Shown here: positions 17,436-25,929 of the stretch, piece by piece | Numbering within the stretch: position 1 is the stretch's first letter | Layout of the letters: each line of letters opens with the position of its first letter | Source: JAOPZW01 sp963835295 | GTDB lineage: Bacteria; Actinomycetota; Thermoleophilia; Solirubrobacterales; Solirubrobacteraceae | Direction: 5' to 3' | Length of the DNA: 64,000 bases | Assembly: GCA_963835295.1 (NCBI GenBank) | Contig: CAWIEX010000014.1 | Location: forward strand, 806,001-870,000 | Position numbers and translations under genes: made by a program | Notes under the pieces: model-generated | Told to the model about the DNA's origin: nothing | Seen by the model: the letters and a program-made list of their open reading frames with translations, nothing else | Database searches by the model: none

Positions 17436-19162
17436 GCCAGTTCCTCCATGCGCGCCAGCAACGCATCGCGGATCACATCGACGCCGTGCGCATCCTCGGG
17501 GCCGACGCGGTCGCGCGCCCGCGCGGCGTCCGAGAAGTCCAACTCCTCGATGCGCGCGCCGGGCACGCCGCGGTGGGTGAGGTCGATGGCGCGGTCGTGG
17601 ATCACGAGCACCATCGCGAGCAGCGCGGCCTGCTTGGCGGCGCCCGCCCAGGCGTCGTTGTCGCTGAGCGCGTTCTGCTGCAGCACCGCCTCGCGCAGCA
17701 GGCGGCCGGTGAGCAGCACCACCCGCTCGTGGTCGGGCAGCGAACCGGCGCCCACCAGGTCCGCCACGGCCTGGACGCGGTCGGCCTCGGACAGCAGGCG
17801 CACGGCGCGGGCGCGGCGCGCGCCCCACTCCTGGTCGCCGCCCTCCGCGGCGTGCCAGCGCGCCACCGGGGCCACATCGCGCGAGGTCGAGGCCGACCAG
17901 CTCACGGCCGGGTAGTGGCGAGCGTAGGCCAGGTCGCGATCCAGCGACCACACGGCGCGCACGAAGCGCTCGGTGTGCGCGGTCACGGGCTCGGCCATGT
18001 CGCCGCCGGGAGGCGAGATCGCTCCGAGGATGGTGACCGAGCCCACGTCGCCGCCCAGCGTCTGCACGCGCGCCGCGCGCTCGTAGAAGGACGCCAGGGT
18101 CGGGGCGAGGCTCGCCGGATAGCCCTCCTCGGCGGGCAGCTCGCCGGTGCGCGAGGCGATCTCCCGCAGCGCCTCGGCCCAGCGCGAGGTCGAGTCGGCG
18201 ATCACCAGCGCGTCATAGCCCATGTCGCGATACAGCTCGGCCACCGTGACGCCGGCATGCACGCTGACCTCGCGCGCCATGAGCGGCATGTTCGACGTGT
18301 TGGCCACCAGCACCGTGCGGTCCAGCAGTGACCGGCCCGTGCGCGGGTCCTCGAGGGTGGTGATCTCGTGCAGGACGTCGGCCAGCTCGTTGCCGCGCTC
18401 GCCGCAGCTGACGTAGACGATCACGTCGGCGCCCGACCACTTGGCGATCTGCTGCAGCAGCACCGTCTTGCCGGTGCCGAAGCCGCCGGGAACCGCCGCC
18501 GTTGACCCTCGCGCGACGGGGAAGAGCAGGTCGAGCGACCGCTGGCCCGTGCTGAGCGGGACCGAGGCGTCGAGGCGCAGGCCGCTGGGCCGCGGTCGTC
18601 GCAACGGCCACGGATGGGCGAGGCGCACGTCGCGCCCGGCGATCCTCGCGATCGGCTCGGCCACCGTGTACTCGCCCTCCGCCGCCAGCCACTCGACGGT
18701 GCCGGCGACGCCCGGCGGCACCAGCACCCGCGCCTCGATCGCCACGGTCTCGGGGACGCTCCCCAGCACGGCACCGGCGCCGACGCCGACGCCCTCGCGC
18801 ACGCGCGGCGTGAAGCGCCAGCGCCTGTCGCGCGACAGCGTGGGAGCCCGGGCGCCGGGAGGCAGGCGCTCGCCGAGGTCCTCCAGCCGTCGCAGCATCC
18901 CGTCGAAGATGCCGCCCAGCAGCCCCGGGCCCAGCTCGGCGGTGAGCGGGCCGCCGCCCAGCGACGCCGGCGCGCCCGGCCCGAGCCCGCCCGTGTACTC
19001 GTGCAGCTGGACGACCGCGCGCTCCCCGCGCAGCGAGATGACCTCGCCGGCCAGCCGCTTGGGGCCGACCTCGACCAGCTCGAGCAGATGCGCTGCGCCC
19101 ATCCCGTCGATCTCGACGACCGGCCCGCTGACGCGGGTCACGGTGGGCGCCGTCACGTCCAC
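17432..19162 (-). CDS. atpA: V/A-type ATPase catalytic subunit A
   Basis: A 576-residue catalytic subunit with the Walker A motif GGFGTGKT, the downstream YVSCGERGNELADVL, and ADSTSRWAEALREIASRTGE. The long non-homologous region between residues about 120 and 190 that separates V/A-ATPase A from F-ATPase beta is present. It hydrolyses or makes ATP coupled to ion flow through the membrane part. Start GTG 19162 overlaps the end of subunit E by 10 bp; GTG 19156 is an alternative. Confidence 0.96.
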   Translation of the reverse strand: MDVTAPTVTRVSGPVVEIDGMGAAHLLELVEVGPKRLAGEVISLRGERAVVQLHEYTGGLGPGAPASLGGGPLTAELGPGLLGGIFDGMLRRLEDLGERLPPGARAPTLSRDRRWRFTPRVREGVGVGAGAVLGSVPETVAIEARVLVPPGVAGTVEWLAAEGEYTVAEPIARIAGRDVRLAHPWPLRRPRPSGLRLDASVPLSTGQRSLDLLFPVARGSTAAVPGGFGTGKTVLLQQIAKWSGADVIVYVSCGERGNELADVLHEITTLEDPRTGRSLLDRTVLVANTSNMPLMAREVSVHAGVTVAELYRDMGYDALVIADSTSRWAEALREIASRTGELPAEEGYPASLAPTLASFYERAARVQTLGGDVGSVTILGAISPPGGDMAEPVTAHTERFVRAVWSLDRDLAYARHYPAVSWSASTSRDVAPVARWHAAEGGDQEWGARRARAVRLLSEADRVQAVADLVGAGSLPDHERVVLLTGRLLREAVLQQNALSDNDAWAGAAKQAALLAMVLVIHDRAIDLTHRGVPGARIEELDFSDAARARDRVGPEDAHGVDVIRDALLARMEELA

Positions 19163-19653
19163 AGCGCCGCGAGCCGCGGGCCGAGGTCGTCGACGCAGCG
19201 GTCGGCCAGGGCCGCCAGCGTGTAGTCGACCGCGCGGGTCCCGGCCGTGCCGCGCACGCCACCGAGATCGGGCGGGTCGATCTGCAGCTGCGCGTCGTCG
19301 TCGAGATCGCGGCGCGCCGCGGCGGCCAGGCGCTCGAGCAGCTCGGGGTAGTCGGCCTCGTCGCGGAGCGTGAGGACGGCCGCGCGGGCGCGCCGGCGCA
19401 GCTCGTCATAGGACGCGCGCTGCTCGGCCAGCACTGTCATGCGCGCCGAGAACCGCGCCACCGCCTCCTCGCGTGCGGCCTCGAGGCGGCCGTCGGCCTC
19501 GCCCTGCGCGCGCGCCGCGGCGACGAGCGCGTCGGCCTGGCGGCGCGCGAGCGCGACCTGCTCGCTCGCCTCGGTCTCGGCCTGGGCGAGGATCTCCTGC
19601 GCCCGGCGACGGGCCTCGGCCAGCAGGGCATCGCTCGCAGTGCCCAGGCTCAC
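19153..19653 (-). CDS. atpE: V/A-type ATPase subunit E (peripheral stalk)
   Basis: A 166-residue protein starting at GTG 19653, which overlaps the stop of subunit F. The N-terminal half is a long Ala/Glu-rich helix (LLAEARRRAQEILAQAETEA) and the C-terminal part is globular with DYTLAALADRCVDDL. This is the usual stalk subunit that pairs with the G/H coiled coil encoded at 22606-23034. Confidence 0.85.
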   Translation of the reverse strand: MSLGTASDALLAEARRRAQEILAQAETEASEQVALARRQADALVAAARAQGEADGRLEAAREEAVARFSARMTVLAEQRASYDELRRRARAAVLTLRDEADYPELLERLAAAARRDLDDDAQLQIDPPDLGGVRGTAGTRAVDYTLAALADRCVDDLGPRLAALWT

Positions 19654-19874
19654 TGCGCCGCCACCACGGTCCACACGAGCTCGGGACGCTCGGAGAGGCG
19701 CGCGGCGAGCGCCGCGTGAGCGGCGGGGGTGAGGATGAGGCAAGCCACGTCCGCGGGGAGACGCTCCCACGCCGCGTCGGCCGCCGCCCGGTCCTCGGCC
19801 GGGTGGACCTGGACACCGGCCAGCGCGTAGCCGGCGAGCCAGACGTGCTCGCCGATCGCCGCCGCGGCGCTCAT
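19650..19874 (-). CDS. atpF: V/A-type ATPase subunit F
   Basis: A 74-residue protein, shorter than the usual ~100 residues for this central-stalk subunit. It reads GEHVWLAGYALAGVQV, then DVACLILTPAAHAALAARL, matching the alpha/beta core of subunit F. ATG 19874 overlaps the stop of the c-ring gene. The assignment rests as much on position between K and E as on sequence. Confidence 0.78.
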   Translation of the reverse strand: MSAAAAIGEHVWLAGYALAGVQVHPAEDRAAADAAWERLPADVACLILTPAAHAALAARLSERPELVWTVVAAQ

Positions 19875-20290
19875 GTCCTGCCGATGAGGACGACGGCGAT
19901 CACCAGGCCGTAGATCGCGATCCCCTCGGCGAGGCCGACGATCACCATCGCCCGGCCGAACATCTCGGGCTTCTCGCTGATTGCCGCCAGCGCTGCGGCC
20001 CCGGTGTAGGCGACTGCGATCCCGGCGCCGATCGCCGAGCCGGCGATCGCGATCCCGGCGCCGATGAAGGCCGAGCCGGAATCGCCGGCGGTCGCGGCGT
20101 CGGCCGCCTGGGCGGGATCCACCACGCCCAGTGCCAGTGCGGCCGCTGCGGCGAGCGCGAACAGCGCGATCACGGCGTCGACCGCGACCAGGCGTCGCAG
20201 CGCGCGCTGCGGGTCGCGCCGCGCCCAGCCCACCGCGATCAGACCCGACACGACGGCGATCGGCGCCGCGGCGAGCAGGGAGGTGCTCAT
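19871..20290 (-). CDS. atpK: V/A-type ATPase subunit K (proteolipid c-ring)
   Basis: A 139-residue hydrophobic protein. After an N-terminal helix and a charged loop comes the proteolipid hairpin, GSAFIGAGIAIAGSAIGAGI and then AMVIVGLAEGIAIYGLVIAV, with the ion-binding Glu in AEGIAIYG. ISEKPEMFGRA is the polar loop between the two helices. ATG 20290 overlaps the stop of subunit I (ATGA). I see no clear Na+ signature, so the coupling ion is undetermined. Confidence 0.92.
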   Translation of the reverse strand: MSTSLLAAAPIAVVSGLIAVGWARRDPQRALRRLVAVDAVIALFALAAAAALALGVVDPAQAADAATAGDSGSAFIGAGIAIAGSAIGAGIAVAYTGAAALAAISEKPEMFGRAMVIVGLAEGIAIYGLVIAVVLIGRT

Positions 20291-21663
20291 ATCGGCCGGG
20301 CCTTCCGAACCACAGGGATCCTCCATGGCGAGAACGGCTCGCCCTCACCAGCGAACAGGCGCGAGAACAGCTCGTAGTATTCCAGCCGCATCGCCTGCAC
20401 TCCGGCCACCAGCGCCTCCAGCGCGAACGCGCCGGCGTGGCCCACGGTGAAGACGAGGACGGCGGCGACGCGGCCGATCGTCCCGGCGCTCCACATCCCA
20501 CGCGCGCCGTCGAGCAGCACCGCGCCGAGCGCCGCGTGCATGAGGCCGAAGGCCGCCAGCCGCGTGAACGAGATCAGGTTGGCGCCGACGCGTACGACCG
20601 CGTCGAACACCTCGACGAGCGTCTCGGCGATCGCGCCGCCCGCTCCGCCCGCATCGGCGGCGAAGCCGGCGAAGAGCAGGATCGTGCCGCCGACAACGAC
20701 CGCGACCCCGCCGGCCGTCAGCGCTGCCGCGCCCAGGTAGGACCCGAGCACGAGCAGCCCCGCACCGGTGAACACCGCGAACCCGGCGATCCCCGACGGC
20801 GCCAGCAGCGCAGCCCGCGGACCGCCCTCCCGCCAGCGGTTGACCACGCCCATCGCGTAGCTGGCGGCCAGCAGCAGCGCACCGATGGCGACCGCGACCG
20901 CGAGCAGGCGGACCGGGTCGTCGAGCGGCGCGAGCCAGACGGTCGGCACGATGCCCGTCGGGCCGAACGCCTCCCCGTAGAGGAGGCCGAACGCCGCCGC
21001 GGCCAGGCCGCACGCCACGGGGAAAGGCCACAGCGGGCGAGCGCGAGCCAGGCGCTCGGAGCGCGACCGGCGCAGCAGCAGGCCCAGCACCGCGAGCAGG
21101 AGCCCGTCGCCGACGTCGCCAAACATCATCCCGAACATGAAGACAAACGAGGCGGCGGCGAACGGGGTGGGGTCGAGGTCCGCGTAGCGCGCCGCTCCGT
21201 AGGTGTCGACCAGCGGCCGGAACGGGCGCGCCAGCCGCCGCGGCCGCAGCAGGGTCGGCGGCTCGACGAGCAGTGGGCGCCGCAGCACCACGGCGGCTGC
21301 CCCCACCGCCGCGAGCCGCTCGCTCAGCGCCGGAAGCTCCTCGCTGGGCACCCATGCCAGCAGCGCGGCGAACGGGCCGCGCTGCACGGCCGCGCCGGCG
21401 CGGCGAGCCAACTCGATCTCGCCGGCCAGCAGATCGCGCTGCCCGGCGTCCTCCAGCGCGGCGACGTCGCTCGGCGCCTCGGCGACCCGCGGGGCGACCT
21501 TCGCGACCTCCGGGTGCGCGCGCTCCAGGCGGCGCAGCGCATCGACCGCCTCGCCCTCGGCGGCGGGCAGCGGCCCGACGAGCTGTGCCGAGCCCGACTC
21601 GGCGAGGGCGACCAGCATCGCGCGCACGCGATGCTCGGGCGCAATCAGCGCTACGCGGCTCAT
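20287..21663 (-). CDS. atpI: V/A-type ATPase subunit I (membrane stator)
   Basis: A 458-residue protein, short for the family. The N-terminal ~150 residues are soluble; then come multiple membrane helices with FGMMFGDVGDGLLLAVLGLL and LLYGEAFGPTG. The conserved membrane Arg needed for ion translocation probably lies in NLISFTRLAAFGLMHAALG. ATG 21663 is preferred; an upstream ATG at 21708 would overlap subunit C. Confidence 0.92.
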   Translation of the reverse strand: MSRVALIAPEHRVRAMLVALAESGSAQLVGPLPAAEGEAVDALRRLERAHPEVAKVAPRVAEAPSDVAALEDAGQRDLLAGEIELARRAGAAVQRGPFAALLAWVPSEELPALSERLAAVGAAAVVLRRPLLVEPPTLLRPRRLARPFRPLVDTYGAARYADLDPTPFAAASFVFMFGMMFGDVGDGLLLAVLGLLLRRSRSERLARARPLWPFPVACGLAAAAFGLLYGEAFGPTGIVPTVWLAPLDDPVRLLAVAVAIGALLLAASYAMGVVNRWREGGPRAALLAPSGIAGFAVFTGAGLLVLGSYLGAAALTAGGVAVVVGGTILLFAGFAADAGGAGGAIAETLVEVFDAVVRVGANLISFTRLAAFGLMHAALGAVLLDGARGMWSAGTIGRVAAVLVFTVGHAGAFALEALVAGVQAMRLEYYELFSRLFAGEGEPFSPWRIPVVRKARPI

Positions 21664-21682
21664 CGGCGCCGGGAAGCGGTGA

Positions 21683-22630
21683 TCAGGCAACGGCTTCGAA
21701 CGCATCGTAGGAGTCCCCTGCGCCGCCGCGCGCCGCGGCTTCCAGCGCCGCAACCGTGCGCCACGCGTCGATGCCGAGGCTGACGACGCTGCCGATCACC
21801 ATGGGCTCGCCCATGAGCGGCGCATGCACGAGACCCTCCGCGTCCTGCTCGACGCGCCGCCACCAGGCCACCTCGGCGCGCCACAGATCGCCAGGCTCCT
21901 CGATGCCGTCGAGCGCCCACGCGGCCTGGGCCGGCAGGGCGTCGCGCAGTGTCCGCAGGCTGCCGGCCTGTGCCCATTCGACGCCGATGCCCGGCGGGCG
22001 GTGGGTCGCGAGGTCGTCCGCGGACCGCCCGGCCAGGAACAGCTCGCGCGCGACGACCAGCGCAACCGCGCCGGCGGCCCAGTCGCCCGCCTCGGGAACC
22101 GCCTGCAGCACTCGCCGTGCCCACCCGAGGCGCAGCGCCAGGCGCACGTCTGCGGGCTCCTGCGTCACGGGGTCGCCCCACGGCGAGCCCGCGAGCGCCA
22201 CGCGGACCTCCGACACGGTGCGTGCGTCGGCCAGCCGCGGCCACGCCGTCGCGAGGCCGCCCAGCGTGAACGGCGTCGCCGCCTCGCCGCCGGCCAGGAA
22301 GGCCAGGCGATCCTCGACGTTGGCCAGCTCGAACCATGCCGACAACGCACGGATGGCCTCTTGCGCCCCCGGCGGCGCCCAGCCGGCGAGCACCCGGATG
22401 TGCCACAACGTGGTCGCGGCCACGCCGCGCTGCGCACGCGCGAGATCCATTCCGGGCCGCACGTGGCGACCGTACGCGCTGGCCGCGAGCGCCCCGAGGG
22501 CCTCCTCGAACGACCCCGAGGCGGCGACCGCCCGGGCCTGTTCACGGCAGAGGCGCCGTGAGAGCAGGCTGCGCGCACGGACGCTGCCGGCGACCCAGCC
22601 CGGACTCAGCGTCCACTGCGCCTCACGCAT
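21683..22630 (-). CDS. atpC: V/A-type ATPase subunit C-like protein
   Basis: A 315-residue mostly helical protein located where subunit C (funnel/d subunit linking the c-ring to the central stalk) is encoded in such operons. It shows GWVAGSVRARSLLSRRLC and RPGMDLARAQRGVAATTLWH, and a C-terminal part AEVAWWRRVEQDAEGLV. ATG 22630 overlaps the 3' end of the G/H subunit gene. Sequence similarity to typical subunit C is weak; position supports the call. Confidence 0.75.
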   Translation of the reverse strand: MREAQWTLSPGWVAGSVRARSLLSRRLCREQARAVAASGSFEEALGALAASAYGRHVRPGMDLARAQRGVAATTLWHIRVLAGWAPPGAQEAIRALSAWFELANVEDRLAFLAGGEAATPFTLGGLATAWPRLADARTVSEVRVALAGSPWGDPVTQEPADVRLALRLGWARRVLQAVPEAGDWAAGAVALVVARELFLAGRSADDLATHRPPGIGVEWAQAGSLRTLRDALPAQAAWALDGIEEPGDLWRAEVAWWRRVEQDAEGLVHAPLMGEPMVIGSVVSLGIDAWRTVAALEAAARGGAGDSYDAFEAVA

Positions 22631-23034
22631 TCCAACACCTCGTCGACGATCTGTTCGACGCGTTCCGTGCGCATGGCGGCGATCCGCTCGCTCTCACGCT
22701 CGGCGTCCACACGGGTCGCCTGCATCCTCGCCGCGGCGGCCGCCTGCTGGTGAGCCGCGGCCCGCGCGCGCTCCCCGTCGCCGCGGACCCGTGCCTCGGC
22801 GACGATCGCCGCCGCCTCGCGGACCGCCTGATCACGCCGGTTCCCAGCCTGCTCGTGCGCGCGCGCCTCGATTTCGGCTGCCTGCGCAGCGACGCTGTCG
22901 AGCTGCTCGAGCACCGGCCGCAGCTCCCCCTCGAGCTCCTGGCCCGACGCCGGCACGCCGACAGCCTCGGCGGGTCGTCCAGGCGGCGCGAGGACGCGCC
23001 GGAAGCGGTGAAGGAACGACGGCACGCGCGCCAC
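22606..23034 (-). CDS. V/A-type ATPase subunit G/H-like coiled-coil protein
   Basis: A 142-residue, highly charged Ala/Arg/Glu-rich coiled coil (e.g. DQAVREAAAIVAEARVRGDG). It is first of the nine structural genes and fits the G/H peripheral-stalk subunit that pairs with subunit E. Ends with IVDEVLECVRRSGR, overlapping the start of subunit C. Confidence 0.8.
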   Translation of the reverse strand: MARVPSFLHRFRRVLAPPGRPAEAVGVPASGQELEGELRPVLEQLDSVAAQAAEIEARAHEQAGNRRDQAVREAAAIVAEARVRGDGERARAAAHQQAAAAARMQATRVDAERESERIAAMRTERVEQIVDEVLECVRRSGR

Positions 23035-23060
23035 GAAGCGCCACCCTAGCGCCCGCGGCG

Positions 23061-23489
23061 CTAGTCGGTGAAGATCTCCCGCACCGGGGGCGGCAGGACG
23101 CTGATGACATCCTCGAACTCGCCGCTCGAGACATACGCCCGCAGCACACGCGCGGCTGCGCTGGCCGCGAAGGACGCCTGCGACTCGCCCGCCAGCCCTG
23201 CCTCGGCGGCCACCCGATCAAGGAACACCCCCAGCGCGTGGTAGGTCCGGGGCGTGTGGCTGGGCACCCACCCCTCGTAGTAGATCCCACGGATGAGCAC
23301 CGGCAGCTGTGCCGCCAGCTGCGCGGACTCGTCGATCGGGATGCGATCGCGCAGCGCATGCAGGAAGCCGCGCAGCACGTGGTAGGCGTATTGGCGGTCG
23401 TCGGATTGAAGCTCCTCACAGAGGTCCCTCAGCCAGACGTTGGTCTTCTCGACGCTGCGGTCGATGATCGTCGGATGGGTCGTCGGCAC
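23061..23489 (-). CDS. DUF2267 protein
   Basis: A 142-residue protein from GTG 23489 with GAGGAGG eight bases upstream. The DUF2267 pattern is clear: SVEKTNVWLRDLCEEL, YAYHVLRGFLHALRDRI, AAQLPVLIRGIYYEGW, and a C-terminal VISVLPPPVREIF. The family is of unknown function and often sits with stress and CBS/Usp genes, as here. Its stop is 26 bp before the V/A-ATPase G/H gene, so it may lead that operon. Confidence 0.88.
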   Translation of the reverse strand: MPTTHPTIIDRSVEKTNVWLRDLCEELQSDDRQYAYHVLRGFLHALRDRIPIDESAQLAAQLPVLIRGIYYEGWVPSHTPRTYHALGVFLDRVAAEAGLAGESQASFAASAAARVLRAYVSSGEFEDVISVLPPPVREIFTD

Positions 23490-23502
23490 GGCGATCGCCT
23501 CC

Positions 23503-23953
23503 TCAGGCTCGGCCCCACGCCAGGACGCCGGCGACGTCCAGCGTGGAGAGGACACCGACGGGACGGCCGCCGTCAGCGACGATGAGGTGGGTGGTCTCGT
23601 GCTCTTCCATCAGGCGCAGCGCCTCCGCCAGCGGCAGTAACGGCTCGACCGTGACGGCTCGGTGGCGGCGATCTCGCCCACCGTGACGTCTTCGATGCCC
23701 GCACGCGCGGCGCGCAGGAGATCCATCTCGGAGACGACGCCCCACGAGAGACGCTCGCCGTGGACCGGGTCTTGGTGGATGCCCTCCACGACGACGGCAT
23801 GGATGTGGTGCGTGGCCATCATGCGCGCGGCGGTCGCGGCCGGGAGGTCGGGCTCGCAGCTCATCACCCGGTGCGCATGGCGTCGGCCACCGTTGCCTTC
23901 TCGAGGCTTGGCGTCAGGTAGCTGCCCTGGTAGGGCTGAAGCTTGGCGGTCAT
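23503..23953 (-). pseudogene. CBS-pair protein disrupted by two frameshifts
   Basis: From ATG 23953 (preceded by GGAGGCC) the frame reads MTAKLQPYQGSYLTPSLEKA and breaks at MRTG followed by TGATGA. A second frame continues with MSCEPDLPAATAARMMATHH, and after GEIAATEP a third frame carries VEPLLPLAEALRLMEEHETT and GVLSTLDVAGVLAWG. Both breaks are mended by adding one base at each point (near 23872 and 23658). It is a CBS pair resembling the protein at 14192-14620. Either a recent pseudogene or two sequencing errors. Confidence 0.82.
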
Positions 23954-24135
23954 GGTGGCCTCCGGAATTCGCGTGTGTCCTCAGCTTCGCGCTCGGGGGT
24001 GGCGAGGGGCATCCGTCCGTTGCACGCCGGGCGCTGCGCGGAAGCACCGACCCGTCGGATCGATCGCGCCGGGCGGCTCCGCGCCGCCGGGCGCGCTCAC
24101 CACCCGCCGCTCACCCGTGTCATCCGCGCGCGGGC

Positions 24136-24552
24136 TCACCGCAACGCGGCGTGCGCGTCGAGTAGACCGTCAACACGCGCTCGGTATCCGAGCGGCGCGG
24201 TCGTCACCGCGCACTCCGCGGTTCTGCGCACAAGCCGGTCACCAAGCGTCCGCCGACCGGGGCGCCGTCGGGACGAGCCGGCGACGATCGCGACGGCCCG
24301 CTCGGCGTCGGCGCCAGCGAGCAGACCCTTCTCGACCAAGCGCGCGGGAACCGCACGGGATCCCGGTCGGCATCGGCGGCGCAGGAGCGCGCCCGCTCGC
24401 GCTGCCCTGGTCCGTGCCTGCTCGCCGCTCTCGATGCTGACCAGCAAGCACCTCCCCGCCGCAGACGCGCTGCAGCAGCGCGGCCAGCGCGAGCGCGTCG
24501 CGACCGCCGCAGCGGCCGTCGACCCCGACGACGATGCGCTCGGAGACGCTCA
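24136..24552 (-). pseudogene. degenerate universal-stress-protein copy
   Basis: GTG 24552 overlaps the stop of the upstream UspA gene and the frame begins SERIVVGVDGRCGGRDALAL, a clear Usp N-terminus. It then loses similarity; the C-terminal signature (IVAGSSRRRPGRRTLGDRLV then CAVTTAPLG) appears in another frame ending at 24136. Frameshifts in the middle have split the protein. Confidence 0.7.
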
Positions 24553-25458
24553 CTCGACGGCGACCTCGTCGACGGCCGTGGGCTCGTCGTGGTGGGATTC
24601 CGCGGCGTCGCGGCGCGGCACGAGCACGGGGCACGCGGTGTGGCGTATGACCTGCTCGGACGTGCTGCCGAGCGCGAGGCGCTTGACGGGGCCCCAGCGG
24701 CGCGATCCGAGCACGAGGAGGTCCAGGTCCTCGCTGGCGAGGATCAGCTCGCCGGCGGGATTGCCGACGACGACGTCGCCCCGGCCCTCGATGCCTTCGC
24801 AGAGGCCGAGCCGCTCGTCCAACAGCGCGCGGGCGGCCGTCACGCGCTGCTCGACGATCTCCTGCAGCGTCTCGTCATCGAGCGGGGTCGGCACGTAGCC
24901 CCACGACGCGGAGACCCCGTCGTCGGCGACCGCCACCAGCCGCAGCCGGGCACCGGTCCGCTGCCCAAGGTCGCACGCCATCCCCAGCGCCACGGCCGAC
25001 TCGGGCGTGGCATCGATGCCCACGCCGATCCGGCGGAGCTCCGGCCGCGGCGCCAGCGGGTCGGGCGCGATCGCGACGGCGCAGCGCGCGCCGTGTAGCA
25101 CCTGCATGGCGTGATCGCTCTCGGCGATGTGCTGCAGGCCGCGGCGGTGCCGCGACCCCACGACGAGGAGATCGGCGCCCTCGTACCTGGCGACGTGGCG
25201 CAGGGCGTGCGCTGGCGACATGTTGGCGTGGATCTGGATAATCGCCTCCGGCGCCAGCTCGTCGCGCACCGCGCGCAGGTCGTGCTCGAGCTCGTGGCGC
25301 TGAGCGGCGTAGCTGCTGGGAAACGGCAGCGGCGGGTTGTGGTGGACGCCGACGAGCAGCAGCTTGGCCCCGGTCGCCATGGCGATCGCGTGCGCGAGCG
25401 ACACCGCACCGCGGCCGCGCTCGCGGCCGTTGCAGCCAGCGACGATCGTACGGAACAT
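24550..25458 (-). CDS. tandem universal stress protein (UspA family)
   Basis: A 302-residue protein with two Usp domains. The first ends in LLVVGSRHRRGLQHI, and the second in LLVLGSRRWGPVKRLALGST with CPVLVP. The G-x2-G-x9-G-(S/T) ATP-binding pattern is clearest in the second, so that domain probably binds ATP. ATG 25458 has AGGAG upstream. Usp proteins accumulate under stress and modulate survival. It is followed by a broken third Usp copy with a GTGA overlap. Confidence 0.9.
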   Translation of the reverse strand: MFRTIVAGCNGRERGRGAVSLAHAIAMATGAKLLLVGVHHNPPLPFPSSYAAQRHELEHDLRAVRDELAPEAIIQIHANMSPAHALRHVARYEGADLLVVGSRHRRGLQHIAESDHAMQVLHGARCAVAIAPDPLAPRPELRRIGVGIDATPESAVALGMACDLGQRTGARLRLVAVADDGVSASWGYVPTPLDDETLQEIVEQRVTAARALLDERLGLCEGIEGRGDVVVGNPAGELILASEDLDLLVLGSRRWGPVKRLALGSTSEQVIRHTACPVLVPRRDAAESHHDEPTAVDEVAVE

Positions 25459-25929
25459 AGGCACTCCTTGATCGCTCACGGTCAGCGTAGGACGGGCCCC
25501 GCCTCCGTCCATCGGGGACGCCCCGCCGATCGGATGCGGCTCTCCACGGATTGCGCCGAGGACCGATTCGGACGTCATCTCGCCTCCACCACATGCGCTC
25601 CACGGTCTCCGAACCGCCGTGGGCCACCGCGTCAGCCGCGACCGTCGACGGCAGCGACGTCGTCCTGCATGACGGCTCCACCGTCACCTGCGCCCGACCG
25701 GCCCCGGAGAAGTGCAGGGCGTTGCCGCGTTCCTTCGCGGCCAGTCGCCGGAAGCGAGGTCGGCGAACTGTCCTCCTTCCGAAGGATGCGTGCCGTCGCC
25801 GGTGCCGGCGCGGCGCTCGTCGCCGCCGGCACTCCGACCTTGCACCTGCTTTCTGTCCGGGAAAACCCGGTCGCCGGTCTCGCGTAGGGATCGGATGTGC
25901 CGCCGGGCGGCGTTGCTTAGGGTCGACTG
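25459..25929. other. gene-free stretch between divergent UspA and secreted-protein genes
   Basis: About 470 bp. Open frames exist on both strands, but none has a recognisable domain. The promoters of the two divergent genes must lie here. CGGGAAAACCCGG at about 25859 is a short palindrome next to the start of the plus-strand gene. Confidence 0.5.
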
